Positions 36,161-46,974 of a stretch of DNA of 64,000 bases are shown here, in pieces. The position numbers were made by a program, and so were the translations under genes. The stretch is from Epiperipatus broadwayi (taxonomy: Eukaryota > Onychophora > Udeonychophora > Euonychophora > Peripatidae), in assembly GCA_028023455.1 (NCBI GenBank), contig JAQFVV010006197.1, forward strand, positions 14,879,254-14,943,253, given 5' to 3'. The notes beneath the pieces are model-generated. The model was not told the origin of the DNA. It was given only the letters and a program-made list of their open reading frames with translations, and searched no databases. Positions within the stretch are counted from its first letter, which is position 1. Each line of letters begins with the position of its first letter.

Positions 36161-36249
36161 CATGAAAATGTATTGATTTTAACATTGTTTTGAAAGACTA
36201 CAAGACCATTAGAAGTAACTCCCAATTGAATTTCAGCATTACTTGAATC
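36161..36249 (-). CDS. PTPN4: FERM-domain tyrosine phosphatase (PTPN3/PTPN4 type), upstream exon of the FERM C-lobe
   Basis: This 89-base exon begins after the acceptor TTTTGTTGTAG and ends with TTTTCATG at the donor GTAAGATATA. It encodes DSSNAEIQLGVTSNGLVVFQ then NNVKINTFS, with the last two bases TG forming Trp with the first base of the 18143 exon. The D-x-x-N-x-EI-x-x-GV-x-x-x-G-x-x-x-x-x-x-x-x-x-N-TF-W pattern is the start of the FERM F3 (PH-like) lobe and fits PTPN3/PTPN4, whose vertebrate members have DQSNNEI and NTFPW at these places. Entry is phase 0 and exit phase 2. Exons for the rest of the FERM domain would lie at higher coordinates but were not found up to 64000, so the preceding intron exceeds 27 kb. 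Confidence 0.9.
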
Positions 36250-36251
36250 CT

Positions 36252-37480
36252 ACAACAAAATAAATATTAATAATTGTATTTATTATGGCAATCTTTTAAA
36301 CCAAGTATTTAATTCCCTATTGCATATGTAAATATAACACACATACACAATTAAAGATTGTCCTTATGCATTTTCTACTTTGAAAAACATGGCTGTGATT
36401 AAAAATATCTTCACATGCAAATAAAGGAATATATAAGTGTAAATTTGTGACATATAATTAAAACAGGCATTATATTTTCAGATTATGATTTAAGTTGTTT
36501 TTAAAGTTCCAGAAAAAACATTCTGTAGATGTATTTCAATTATGTAAATACTTATATTCTATCAGTATATTATGCCAAGAATATGGTTTTTAATTAACGA
36601 TTGTTCTGTAATAAGATTCAAACAAAGAGGAAAAAATTTCATCAGGCAAATTATTCCTAATGAATATCTGATTATTAAATTGTCTGACAAATATGTATTC
36701 AATCAATTTAATTTTTAATAATAATGATTGTATGGCAAATTATTCAGTAGATTGTTATTTTTGAACTCCCAGATGATAGATATCAAATTATTATTTTTAT
36801 TTTAATCAATGGAAAATTATTTCACATTCTATTTAGCTCTTAAACCTGCCATTCTATAATTGCACTATACCACACAAGAAAATCTAATTTATAAATAAAT
36901 ATCATAATTTAATAAATATAATTTTACTTCTGAATATTATGTAAACAAAACATTTATAAGTAGGTTTTAAAAAAAACAGTCATACTTTATTTTTTTTATA
37001 TACCAAAATTTCTTAAATAATAAAATACATTTATTAGCAAAATATATAATTTAGCAATAGTAATAACACTAGTATTCAATGAAGGGAAAGGTGCTTTTAA
37101 TAAGGTGATTGACCAGAATTATTAAGAGAATCAAAAAATTTTCAGAGGACTATTTAAATTAACTATTTCATAATAGCTGAAATGAATGAATATTAAAAAC
37201 TTATTTTTATTACAATAATAATAATAATCTTGCTTTTGATTTTTTTTAAAAAGTTTCACAGACTCAATTTATAAATAATTTACTAATCTCTGTGCTGAGT
37301 TTTATATATGTGAATAAAAAATTGATTTACTAATTTTAATTTGCCCCCAAAAGTGATAACTATGTAATATCCCACTAATGTCTGATTTTTTTTTTAATAA
37401 AGAAAAGATTTTAAAATATGCATTCTCCCTTTTAACATACAGAACTGTAAAAGATATATCTTAGTTTGTTGTCTAGAACA
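36252..37480. other. AT-rich intronic DNA, nothing recognised
   Basis: No coding or structured feature noticed. Confidence 0.6.
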
Positions 37481-37516
37481 CACACATACACACACACATA
37501 TATATATATATATATT
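37480..37516. repeat. (CA)n/(TA)n microsatellite
   Basis: CACACATACACACACACATA followed by (TA)n. Confidence 0.95.
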
Positions 37517-37559
37517 TATTTACAGAATAAATAAACAATGACATCAAAATGGACAAATT

Positions 37560-38465
37560 GTCTCAGCATTCTTAGAAAAAGATCAATATATAATTTACAA
37601 AAGATATATCGATAATGTACTCATATGTGCATCTGAACAGACTATTACAGAAATGTAAACTACTGATCATCAAATCAATGCTGCAATGGATTATCAAAAA
37701 AAAAAGGTGATAAATGGCAACAAATAGTTAGACCTCATGATCAAATGGATTAAAAATAATCTGTATTATAAAATGCTTACAAAACCATTGGAAATAAGAA
37801 TTGTAATCCACCCATAATCAAACAAATTAAAACCACATAAATTTGCAGGATTCCAAATATTCCTCTACAGAAACTAGCTTTTCTGCAAATACGAAGTAAT
37901 AGGAAATAAAACATCAATGAATATATGAAAGACTCATGCAGTCTAGGGTACATCTATGAAACACTAAAATAAAAAATAAAAAAGATTTAATATAAAAAGA
38001 GACAGAACATAAATCCACAAAACAAATAGATCAGCATCCCTTATATATAAACTGGTTGATAAAATAAAAAAGATTTTCTAGAAAAAATACATGAGTTTCC
38101 CAACTTCAACTAATCTCAAGACTAATTAATAACACCAAAAATCGATTATCAAAGAACAATATCTCACAAATAATCTACGAGGTCCAGTGCAATGACCCAG
38201 AGTGGTATATTATGGTGAATCCAAAATCAACATTGCCACCAGAATAGGACAGCATAAATATTTATACAAATGCATTTAAAAAATCACAATTACAAATCCA
38301 ATTTCTGAGATTATGAAAAAGATCATGACCATAACTTCAATCCACAACACATTAATGCAGTATATGTGATGATCAAAAAATGAAGGTAAAGAGGGTATAT
38401 TTCATAGCGAATAACAAGAACATCAAAAATAGAACAGTATCTAATTGTATCACATGTAGAATATA
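37560..38465 (+). pseudogene. Penelope-like element: RT end to GIY-YIG endonuclease (decayed)
   Basis: The plus strand at 37595-37640 reads IYKRYIDNVLICASE, the PLE reverse transcriptase catalytic motif (pattern YKRYVDDV), with the second Asp replaced by Asn. Downstream, past many stops, 38170-38215 reads IIYEVQCNDPEW, the first strand of the GIY-YIG nuclease (other copies: VYKIVCPLTGC, IIYMITCPQINC). Then RIGQHKYLYKCI (matching RLAQHKYIYTK at 57.4 kb) and DHDHNFNPQHINAVYVMIKK followed by NNKNIKNRT. The last part lines up with HNHRFELSKADIICTERND at 57.3 kb. This is the longest PLE remnant in the window and the only one retaining RT sequence. It is clearly non-functional. Confidence 0.75.
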
Positions 38466-38469
38466 TAAA

Positions 38470-39695
38470 TGAGCCCATTTGCATAATCATACAAAAAATC
38501 GTAAGATTATATAAGCAGCAGCAAAACAACAAAAATGCTATGATTATAGTGCTCAGCACCAAAAGTGCATTCAGCCAGATAATAAAGCAATAAGGAAAAA
38601 ATATCCCATTTAGCCAAGCATATGCACATATGTATAGAAAAGTTATATGTACAGTTATCAACTTCAAGTCATATGCTGTTTATAAATGTATATTAAAATC
38701 TCAGTGCACTTTCTTGCCAGTAGTAGTTTAAAAATACTTAAATATATATTAATAAACAGCACATGATTGGAGGTTAATTTCCCATTTCACAATTACAATT
38801 AGTTCAGCATTTAATAATAATAGATATATTGTAGACAGTACCTAACTCTGGTCATGCAAAATATTACCAGCATCTTAAGTTTAAAATGAATTTATGGGGA
38901 AATGATATGCTTAATTTCCCATGTTTTTTTTTATAATATCAAGCATTAATTTATTTAAAAGTCTACATTTCTTAAATGATGATAATTCCAAAACATTTTA
39001 AATAATAATCTGAATATTATTTTTTATGTGTTATAAATATTTGTAAGAAAGAAAAATAATCAAATAAATCTCCCTTCAGTGATTTTAATTATTTACCGGT
39101 TTTAATTTTGAAAAAGTTTACTGAAAGTTTTAATTTCAGCTTTTAAGAGATAATAATAGGAAAGATAAATGAATAGTTTTTAAAAGGAAAGAAAAAAGGT
39201 ATCAACATTTTTGTTAAATTTTGTTTTTAATTATTTACATTTTTTTTCTCTTTATTTCTCTCCAAAACAATAAGCAGTACTTATTAATTCATTGTAATTA
39301 AAAATATATTTTTGGCATAAAAGAAAAACAATTACAGTGGATTTTTTTAATTAAAAAAAAAAAAGAAATAACTATACAATGTGTTTGTAAAAATAAACAC
39401 AATTGGTACAGTTTAATTTGGTCATGTGGAAGAGATATGATGGATATAGAATTGTTCCAAAAAATAATATTGGGAGCAGGGTAAATCAGTAGACCTGTGT
39501 CTTGTGAAACAGAGAGAGTGAGGGAGGAAGAACCAATTTTTTCTTCACAATCCCCCCCCCTTGATAAAAAAAATCTAAATTAGCAGCCAAAATTTACAAA
39601 ACAACAGTAGTAAAAAAAAAAGTGCATTTATTTCAGATTTCTAAAATTAAAATAAATATGGCATGGAAAGCAATATATTCAAACAAACAATTATT
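38470..39695. other. AT-rich intronic DNA, nothing recognised
   Basis: A minus frame at 38323-38667 is a shadow of PLE-related and AT-rich sequence. A short C-run at 39552 is isolated. Confidence 0.55.
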
Positions 39696-39698
39696 GCA

Positions 39699-39977
39699 TA
39701 TAAACAATGAGGATTGCCAATTCCTCAACAAGCTTTGTGTTAAAAGCTTAGCCAGAGAAAGCATTTAAAATATCTCTGTCAGGAACCCATCTCCAAATCC
39801 CTGACCATGGTTTCGTGCTTTGGCACTCCTCAGAGAGGTGTCAGGGTAGGTTCAGACACTAGATCTAAAAATACCAACCCAAAGCCAGCATACCTGACAG
39901 AGATATTTTAAATGCTTTCTCTGGCTAAGCATTTAACACAAAGCTTGTTGAGGAATTGGCAATCCTCATTGTTTATA
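39699..39977. repeat. Inverted repeat (two 85-bp arms) enclosing a hammerhead ribozyme
   Basis: Left arm 39699-39783 and right arm 39893-39977 are near-perfect inverted copies (TAAACAATGAGGATTGCCAA ... TATCTCTGTCAGG and its complement). The 109-base loop holds the hammerhead at 39783-39853. Both arms also contain TTTAAATGCTTTCTCTGGCT (inverted at left). No coding sequence. It resembles a snap-back or dimer-derived insertion of a small non-autonomous element. Confidence 0.85.
39783..39853 (-). ncRNA. Type I hammerhead ribozyme with intact catalytic core
   Basis: Reading the minus strand from 39853: stem I outer strand GAACCTA (39853-39847), internal-loop bases, inner strand CTCT (39837-39834), CTGAGGA core (39833-39827), stem II GTGC/GCAC with loop CAAA (39826-39815), GAAA (39814-39811), short stem III in the self-complementary ACCATGGT (39811-39804), and C17 at 39803. 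The cleavage triplet is GTC, so cleavage is predicted between 39803 and 39802. The 3' side of stem I is AGGG next to the core and TGGGTTC (39789-39783), which pairs with GAACCTA (one G-U). All invariant core positions (CUGANGA, GAAA, UH) are present. The very short palindromic stem III is typical of PLE and retrozyme hammerheads, which are thought to work best as dimers. Confidence 0.85.
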
Positions 39978-39984
39978 ACTTACA

Positions 39985-42900
39985 AGCTTATGAGAATAGG
40001 GTCATGTGATGTATGACTCTTATTTTGACTAATTAATGCATATATTTAGAATATAGTAAATAAATTACAATAAACTTAGATCAATCTAAGTATGTATAAA
40101 ATAAGTTCTTACAAGCCATTTAATTTAATTTGGGATTTTGTATACTCACTTAGATACTTTTATATAGTTAAATCACTGAAGATAATGTGTAGTATATATG
40201 AAAAGGTGGCTTTTTTTTCATGAGTTAAAATATCCAATTAGTCTAATATAATTCAAATTCTTGGTAAAGTTTCTAAAATCTTTGTGTACATAAAACGCTG
40301 ATGTGTAATCAAGTTGTAACGTAAATTAACTACAATATTAGATTTTCTAGATACATTTCAGGCAGACAATTTAGAAAATCAGGATCTGTGATTCAAATCA
40401 ACATGTCAGGTATTCATATAGGCAAGAAACTATCAATACACAATTTAATGATTTTTTGGGGGCAATGTTCTTATATTTTGGAAGAACTATATAGCATAAG
40501 AGTGATGGTCATTAAACTTCTAATTGCCTATAGCCAAAAATTCTATAAACCATGGCTGTAACAAAGTAAGAAACCACAGCTTTGATTACAGATTATACTA
40601 AAAAGTATCTTTCCTAATACTAGATTTTTTTTTCTCTATCATCATGATTAGTATCCAATGAATAACTAAATTGATGATGGCTGTCAGACTTATGTCTCTC
40701 TGTCTTAAATTTTTACCTGCTATAGAATTATCTTTCATTTCTTCATACTGGATAATTAATATTGCCTAGTAGTCAACTTAATGATCAACAATTTCAGCTG
40801 AATTTTTAAAAAATAATTTTGTGCATCCTTTTTTTAGATGAATTACATGTTGATCAAAAAACATACTTTTTAAATCTCTTTCTAAGTATTATTTGATAAA
40901 ACTTTCCATCTTCTTTATTAAATGATTTAATTATCTCATTTCTATAAATAATGTTTTCTTTTTTATACACTTGACAAAATTTTTTCTTTCATGTTTAACA
41001 GTGGGTGCTTTATTATTTCCAATTCTACAATCCCATTGTTTAATTTATATGTTTGGAAAATATGTCATTATTTATAGCAAACTTTACACTAAATTTATAA
41101 ACCATTTTTACTTACAAAGAATATCCCCACTCTCTCTGTAATCAGAAATTGTTAAAAAAATGGTTAAGCTATTCATTCTAAGCATTCAATACACAACTGT
41201 GTATATTTTTATCTAATATCTGTATATATCTGTGAAGAATCCCAATAGCAGTTAACATCCCTATCACTATTTCAGATTAAAGATTTAATAATTATTATAA
41301 ATATAAACAAATGAACTACTGAAAAGTTTCATAACCTAGAGAATTTATCTAATATTATTATTATTTTTTTAAAAATTTCTTTTTTAGCCATGATATAATA
41401 ATACTAACACTGCTAGTTTCAGTTATTTTAAAACATTGCTGATCTATATTTAACTAAAAGCTATTGTAGCTGTTTTTCACAACCAACATTGTGATTCTAT
41501 TCTCAATAATCACAATATATATATATGAGGGCATGTGTTAAAATGCCACGTATATCTATAGGACATTGCAATATATAATATGATAAATGTAGTAGCTGTT
41601 ATTAGTTAGTTACTCATCTATATTATCTACTAGGATTATAGAAGTTTCATATACTTCTCTTCATATTCATTTTCATGTGAAATTTTAAATAATTATATAT
41701 CTAACAATATTTATATTTAAACATAGAAGACAATTTGGTTTAAATAATTCACTATATGTTAAATTCTTTTTGTTTTTAATCATCATCCACAGAATATGTT
41801 AAAAGCAAATGATTTTCTGAAAACAGTTTATATAATAAATCAAAATGGACTGTTTGTTGATTGCACTTAATCAATAATTTTCATAAACCCTCAACAAATA
41901 TTATTATTGTTGCCTTAATGTGATTAGGATATTTTTATCAAGAAACATCAAACTGAAGACAACTTTATTTACATTTTGTGTGTGTTTGCACAAACATATA
42001 AACATGTGTATAAAATATAGATATGCTTTTAACTTTTACTCAGAAACTTATAGGCCATTTTTTTTGTTTATGATTTTTCTCATCAACTAATAATTGTAAT
42101 GAATATTTAATTATTTTTTTAAGTTAACATATTAGGTTTCTTAAAAGCTAACAACTTATTTTTCTAACAGTCAGTCAGATCTATGAAGCTAATAAAAGTT
42201 GATTAATTATAGAAAAGAAATGACAAGGAAATATGAGGCAATAAAGTATTTTGTGACATTTTATTTCTCATATTTACAAATGCTTTCTTTCTTTTTAAAC
42301 TAACTTCTCATTCATTTTACTTATGACATTATTTATTTAATTACTGAATTCAAAAAATCTTTTAATATGCTCTATGCTTGGTATGTCATGAAAAATATAA
42401 TTGTGTTTTTAAACTTTAACAAAGTGTGTTCAATTTAAACAATATCTAGGTGTGATGATAAAGACACTTACTCAAACATTAGTAACAATGTCAAGTATGT
42501 TTACATTGGACAAAATAATGGGAATACAAACTATCAATATTTGTTTTTAGTCATCATGTAGCTCAGTAATGAAGATACCTAAAAGCATTTACTTATTTAT
42601 TACAGATAAAAATCTAGAGATGATAAAACAGTATTAAACACGAAGATGCTATTAATATCTTCAGATTGGGGCAAAAATCTATCCAAGTTAAATATGTGCC
42701 AAATTATCAGCCATTAATTAAGTATAAAATCGATGTTAAAACTGCTAAAGTATGCTTATGTGATGACAATTTGTGCACATTGCTTTGAGAAAAAAACAAC
42801 AACTATTGTTATATTAATCTTTCAAAATTCTTAAACATTTTTCCTTAATTAAAAAATCTTTTTTTTTTTTTTTGTTATTGTGGTTATTTTACAAAACTAA

Positions 42901-45795
42901 AGTCATAAAAATAAAATGTTTCATTTATTAAGATAAAATGACAAAATTTATGCCATTTTTTTTTTTTTTATTCATTACATAAAAAAAAAAAAAATTGATC
43001 ACATTTTCATTTAATAATTTCACAACAATATAAATCATAATTAATATCAGATAAAATGTCTTCTGCTGTAAATTTAAAGTATTTGAAATTTCAAAAAATG
43101 AGAATTTATCCATTACATAATTAAAAAAACTTTGACCATGTATAATAAACTGCACCAAAATTAAATGATGTATATAATTCAATAATTAAAATATGATTTA
43201 ATTATTTATTTTTGTAATATCATAAAGCAACATTTCCTATCATAAATGTAAATATTCTTGTCTATCCGCTGCCAAAAATAACAATAATTAAATTTTTATC
43301 TTTACGTACTTTTAAAAAAAATTTTACACTATGAAAGTGTATCAAAAATAAATCAAAAAATACATGCTAAATTTAGTTAAAATATGGTTTATTTTTTATT
43401 ATTTATTTTTTATGTAAATATGCTCACTATAGAAATAAGAGTCTATATTTATATTTTTTGAAAGAAATTTCAATTTCATAGCTAAATTATTAAAAAATCA
43501 AGTGCATAATTACAAAGAAAATTGGTCATATAAAATATAAAGTACACAAAAAATAATTAGAAAACATATCTTATGCTAGCTTAAATTTCTTGCCTTTTTA
43601 ACTTCCTTTAATTTAATTTTAATAAATCAGATTTCAATAGGATATCAATCTATATATCATTTCCATCAATATAACTATTGCAATTTATGAAATGTTCAAA
43701 ATTAATAGCAAAAAATAAATAAATAAAAAATTACATTATGATAATTACAACCAGTTAAAATGCTATATTTATACATAAATTAGTAAAATACGTATTTATT
43801 AATTAACATTGATTTTCAGTTTTATATTGTTTTTTTTTTTTTTTTTAATAAAGCAATCAATGTTTATGATATATTTTAAATATGTAAAAACAAATTGTAT
43901 TTTTTTATCATAACCATAGAAAATTACATTGCTTAGATTTATGATGTGCATTTGGAAAACTAATTGTTTTCATTATTCAGAATAAAGATAATGATAACAC
44001 AAACTAAGAAGAAAATGTAAAATCTGCTATAAACAACTGTCATAAAAAATCAATGCCGTGATAGGACTGCCTGATATTATAAAGAATTATAACTACATAC
44101 ATATTATACACACAATTAGAAAAAAAATCACTGCAGAAATAACACTTCACTTTACTATCTACTAAATCATATCTTCAAGAAGTCCTCTATCAGGAATATC
44201 TGCCCTAATTTAAGATTTCAGATGTGAATCCTATGACAAATGAAATAGGGAAATCATTAAGATAAAAAAACTAAACACTAGATGGCAGGAACTCCTCTTT
44301 CAAACCTTTCAACATTAATTGAAGTTTTTCATACTTGATCATTGAAAAAATAAAAACAAATTAATTTTATAAAAATAAATATTAATATGATTAGAGCAGA
44401 AATTAAATAAGCATTATAAAAATCATTCAATACTTGAAATAATTTCTAATATTAATATGCTTTTTATTACAAAATAATTACAGAATAAATATTTGTATAA
44501 ACTTTGATTGTACATTATTATATGGTCATTAGTAAATGCATGATAACTAGATAGGTGGCTTCATTAAGATACACAACATTTAAAAAAAAAAAAAAATTTG
44601 AATGGAATTTATAAATAACAAATAGATCTAAATGAAAATAACATGCATTTAAAATATTTATTCACAGAAATATAAATAATCAATAAATCTGACACAGAAA
44701 TTTTATAAATCCTTATTATTTCGATTCAATCTAATTGCAAATTGATCTGGACTTAATTATATTTCAGCTAGATTAGATTAAAGTTTATTTTTTTCATACA
44801 AAATTAGCATATTAGTTTAGAATAAGACTTTTATGAAGATTTATGAATTAGTTTTAATTAGTCTGGATGATGAATTCAATGTTGAAAATGAAGTTTTAAG
44901 CTAAAATAAAATTCATAATTCAAATAGAAGTCTATAAAGAGCAAATTCAAATACATACTGACTGTCAAAATGTTAAATAATAAATCAATCAAGAATAAAT
45001 AAATTAAAAAAAAAAAAATCTGATAACATTTAAATGTTTATTCAAAATGGTGATATTTTTAAAAAATGCTGAAAAAGAGAACATAATTTATTTGAATAAA
45101 ATATGGATTACTAAAAAGTAATTTAGATGATAATTACTTTATTTTTCCTAGGAGTTTAAATCACAAGCAAACAAATTTAGAAAAATCAGATATATTGATA
45201 AATTTAACAAATTAAATTAGTCTAAATGCAATGGGAAAAAAAAACAACAACTATATTGCCTGCTGATATAAAGCAATTACTCATCAAAGCCAGACACAAA
45301 TTAACTACAGAAAATTTAATAAAACTGCTAGCAAAACTGAAAACAAATTTTTAAAGGAAGATAGATTTATTTTACAGTCTATACTCTGGTGAAAAGTCAC
45401 ACAGTAAAGATCAATATGAATAGAAAATAATAATAATTAAATGGCTTTTTGATACTCTTTAAATTTAAAATAATGTACGTGACTATATATCTATACTAAT
45501 TGCATTAAAAGGAAATTATTTCTAAATAATTCGTTTTCAACAAAAATCTTATATATTAATTGTAAAGACATCTAACTATAATAAATGTTAATATTCGTTA
45601 TAACTTTCTCAAACTGTGTAAAAATGGGAAACTTAAGGTGCACTCCAAAACTTCAGTACACATTTAAATGGCTGAACACTAATTATAGTTTTTAAAAGAC
45701 TGAACTTTTTATAAGTATTACTAAATTAATTATTATCATATATAAAAGGGAAATTATAAAATTAAGCAACTTTCCTTGGATAAATGTAAATTAAT
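39985..45795. other. Long AT-rich intronic stretch, nothing recognised
   Basis: About 5.8 kb without a convincing ORF, RNA gene or repeat family. Poly-T and poly-A runs (42860, 42957, 43831, 44580, 45005) are frequent. Confidence 0.55.
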
Positions 45796-45799
45796 ATCA

Positions 45800-46385
45800 A
45801 TATAAAAGGGGAACTGAGCACTTTCAATGTTGTTAGATGTCCTCATAGTCATTAGAATATTTATGGTTGTTTAAATGTGTGTGTATATATATATACAAAT
45901 ATATAGACAATAGATTATTCAACCTATATGTAAATGAGATAGTCCACTTCTTAGAAAAGGGGAGACCAGGATTCCATCCAGATTATGGAATTATGGTTGT
46001 TAGCTATATATGTGTGCCAGGCTTCTTTGACCTGGTTAGAACCATTTCATTCGATGAATGCTATTTTGGCAGATGTGAGCTCAAATGTAGTATGTGGTGT
46101 TTTGGTGCTCAACAAAAATTGACTTTCTTCAAGCATCAAAACACCTCAGACCATACATTTGAGCCCACATCTGACAATATTGCAAGCATCGAACGAAATG
46201 ACAACCATAATGTCATAAATTGCAAGAAATTGTGCTCTCTCCTTACTACAAAATGGACTATCTGATTTACATAGACTGAATAATCTATTATCTATATATA
46301 TACACACACACCTATACAATCCCGAATATTCTAATGCTATGACTATGAGAACATTTAACACCCTCAAAAGTGAGCCTCTCTTTTA
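45800..46385. mobile_element. Head-to-head inverted pair of PLE endonuclease fragments
   Basis: The left half (45800-46112) and right half (46118-46385) are inverted copies around a centre near 46115. The right copy, on the plus strand, reads DHTFEPTSDNIASIERNDNH and ends with CSLLTTKWTI at a TGA near 46265. The left copy, on the minus strand, reads SNQVKEAWHTYIANNHNS. Both match the last part of the PLE GIY-YIG domain seen at 49.5, 57.3 and 60.2 kb (H-FEP, ERND, KEAW-I, KKW). Coding directions point away from the centre, so the shared truncated 5' ends meet in the middle and the 3' tails lie outside. The outer flanks carry the tail motif (CTATGACTATGAG at 46335; GAAAGTGCTCAG on minus near 45820). 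Confidence 0.8.
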
Positions 46386-46564
46386 TATTTATATTAATTT
46401 TCATCAAATTTATGGCTGTTCTTACGTGTCAATTCAATAAACTTTAAAATCGAAATTAGATATTCTAAAATTGATTTTTCAAATTATCCACAATTCACTT
46501 CAATACTAGAACAATGACATTAAAATCAATAAGAAAGTAAATGTATATTGAAGTTAAGCCAATA

Positions 46565-46965
46565 AACATCACATGATAACCATTTCTTATGCTTGCTTAT
46601 TACTTTTATTGAACAGGCAAAACTCTCCATACAGTATTGTCACTCAGTGCAAGCCAGAGTAATCAATGAATGCCAAAGGCTTGTGCATAAAATATCCCCA
46701 TCTAGTGCCTACTCATCCAATATCCCCAGACTAGTTTTTGTCTTGTGGCCTTCGTCAGTAAGAAGCTCCTAAGATCTAGAAGCAGTACTCTCAGATCCAA
46801 GGCTCTTTGTTGATGAAAGTCACAAGCCAGAAACTAGTCTGGGGATATTGGATGAGTAGTCACTAGATGGGAATTTTATGTACAAGCCTTCTGGCATCCA
46901 TTGATTACTCTGGCTTGCATTGAGTGGCAATACCGTATCAAGAGTTTTGCCTGTTATATTGAAGT
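46565..46965. repeat. Hammerhead repeat, copies C and D, inverted around 46775
   Basis: The left copy (46565-46770) is on the minus strand, the right copy (46780-46965) on the plus strand. Each has the tail (ACAGGCAAAACTCTCCATAC in inverted form at left; AAGAGTTTTGCCTGTTA at right), the block CATCCATTGATTACTCTGGC, and the hammerhead core. Copy D core: TTGATGA (46810-46816) and GAAACTAGTC (46830-46839). Copy C core on minus: CTGACGA (46758-46752), but its GAAAC is altered to AAAAC. Neither is likely to be active. As in the PLE pairs, heads face each other and tails are outermost. Confidence 0.8.
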
Positions 46966-46974
46966 TACTTGTAT

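Noticed and set aside
38323-38667. 114-codon minus-strand frame
   Set aside because: Antisense shadow of the PLE endonuclease remnant and adjacent AT-rich DNA.
40723-40771. Possible 49-base minus exon (donor GTAAAA, acceptor TACTAG)
   Set aside because: The 16-residue peptide (AILIIQYEEMKDNSIA) does not fit the FERM sequence expected upstream of 36249 and the signals are weak.
46752-46758. Active hammerhead in copy C
   Set aside because: CUGACGA is intact but GAAAC is AAAAC and stem I is disrupted, so activity is not expected.
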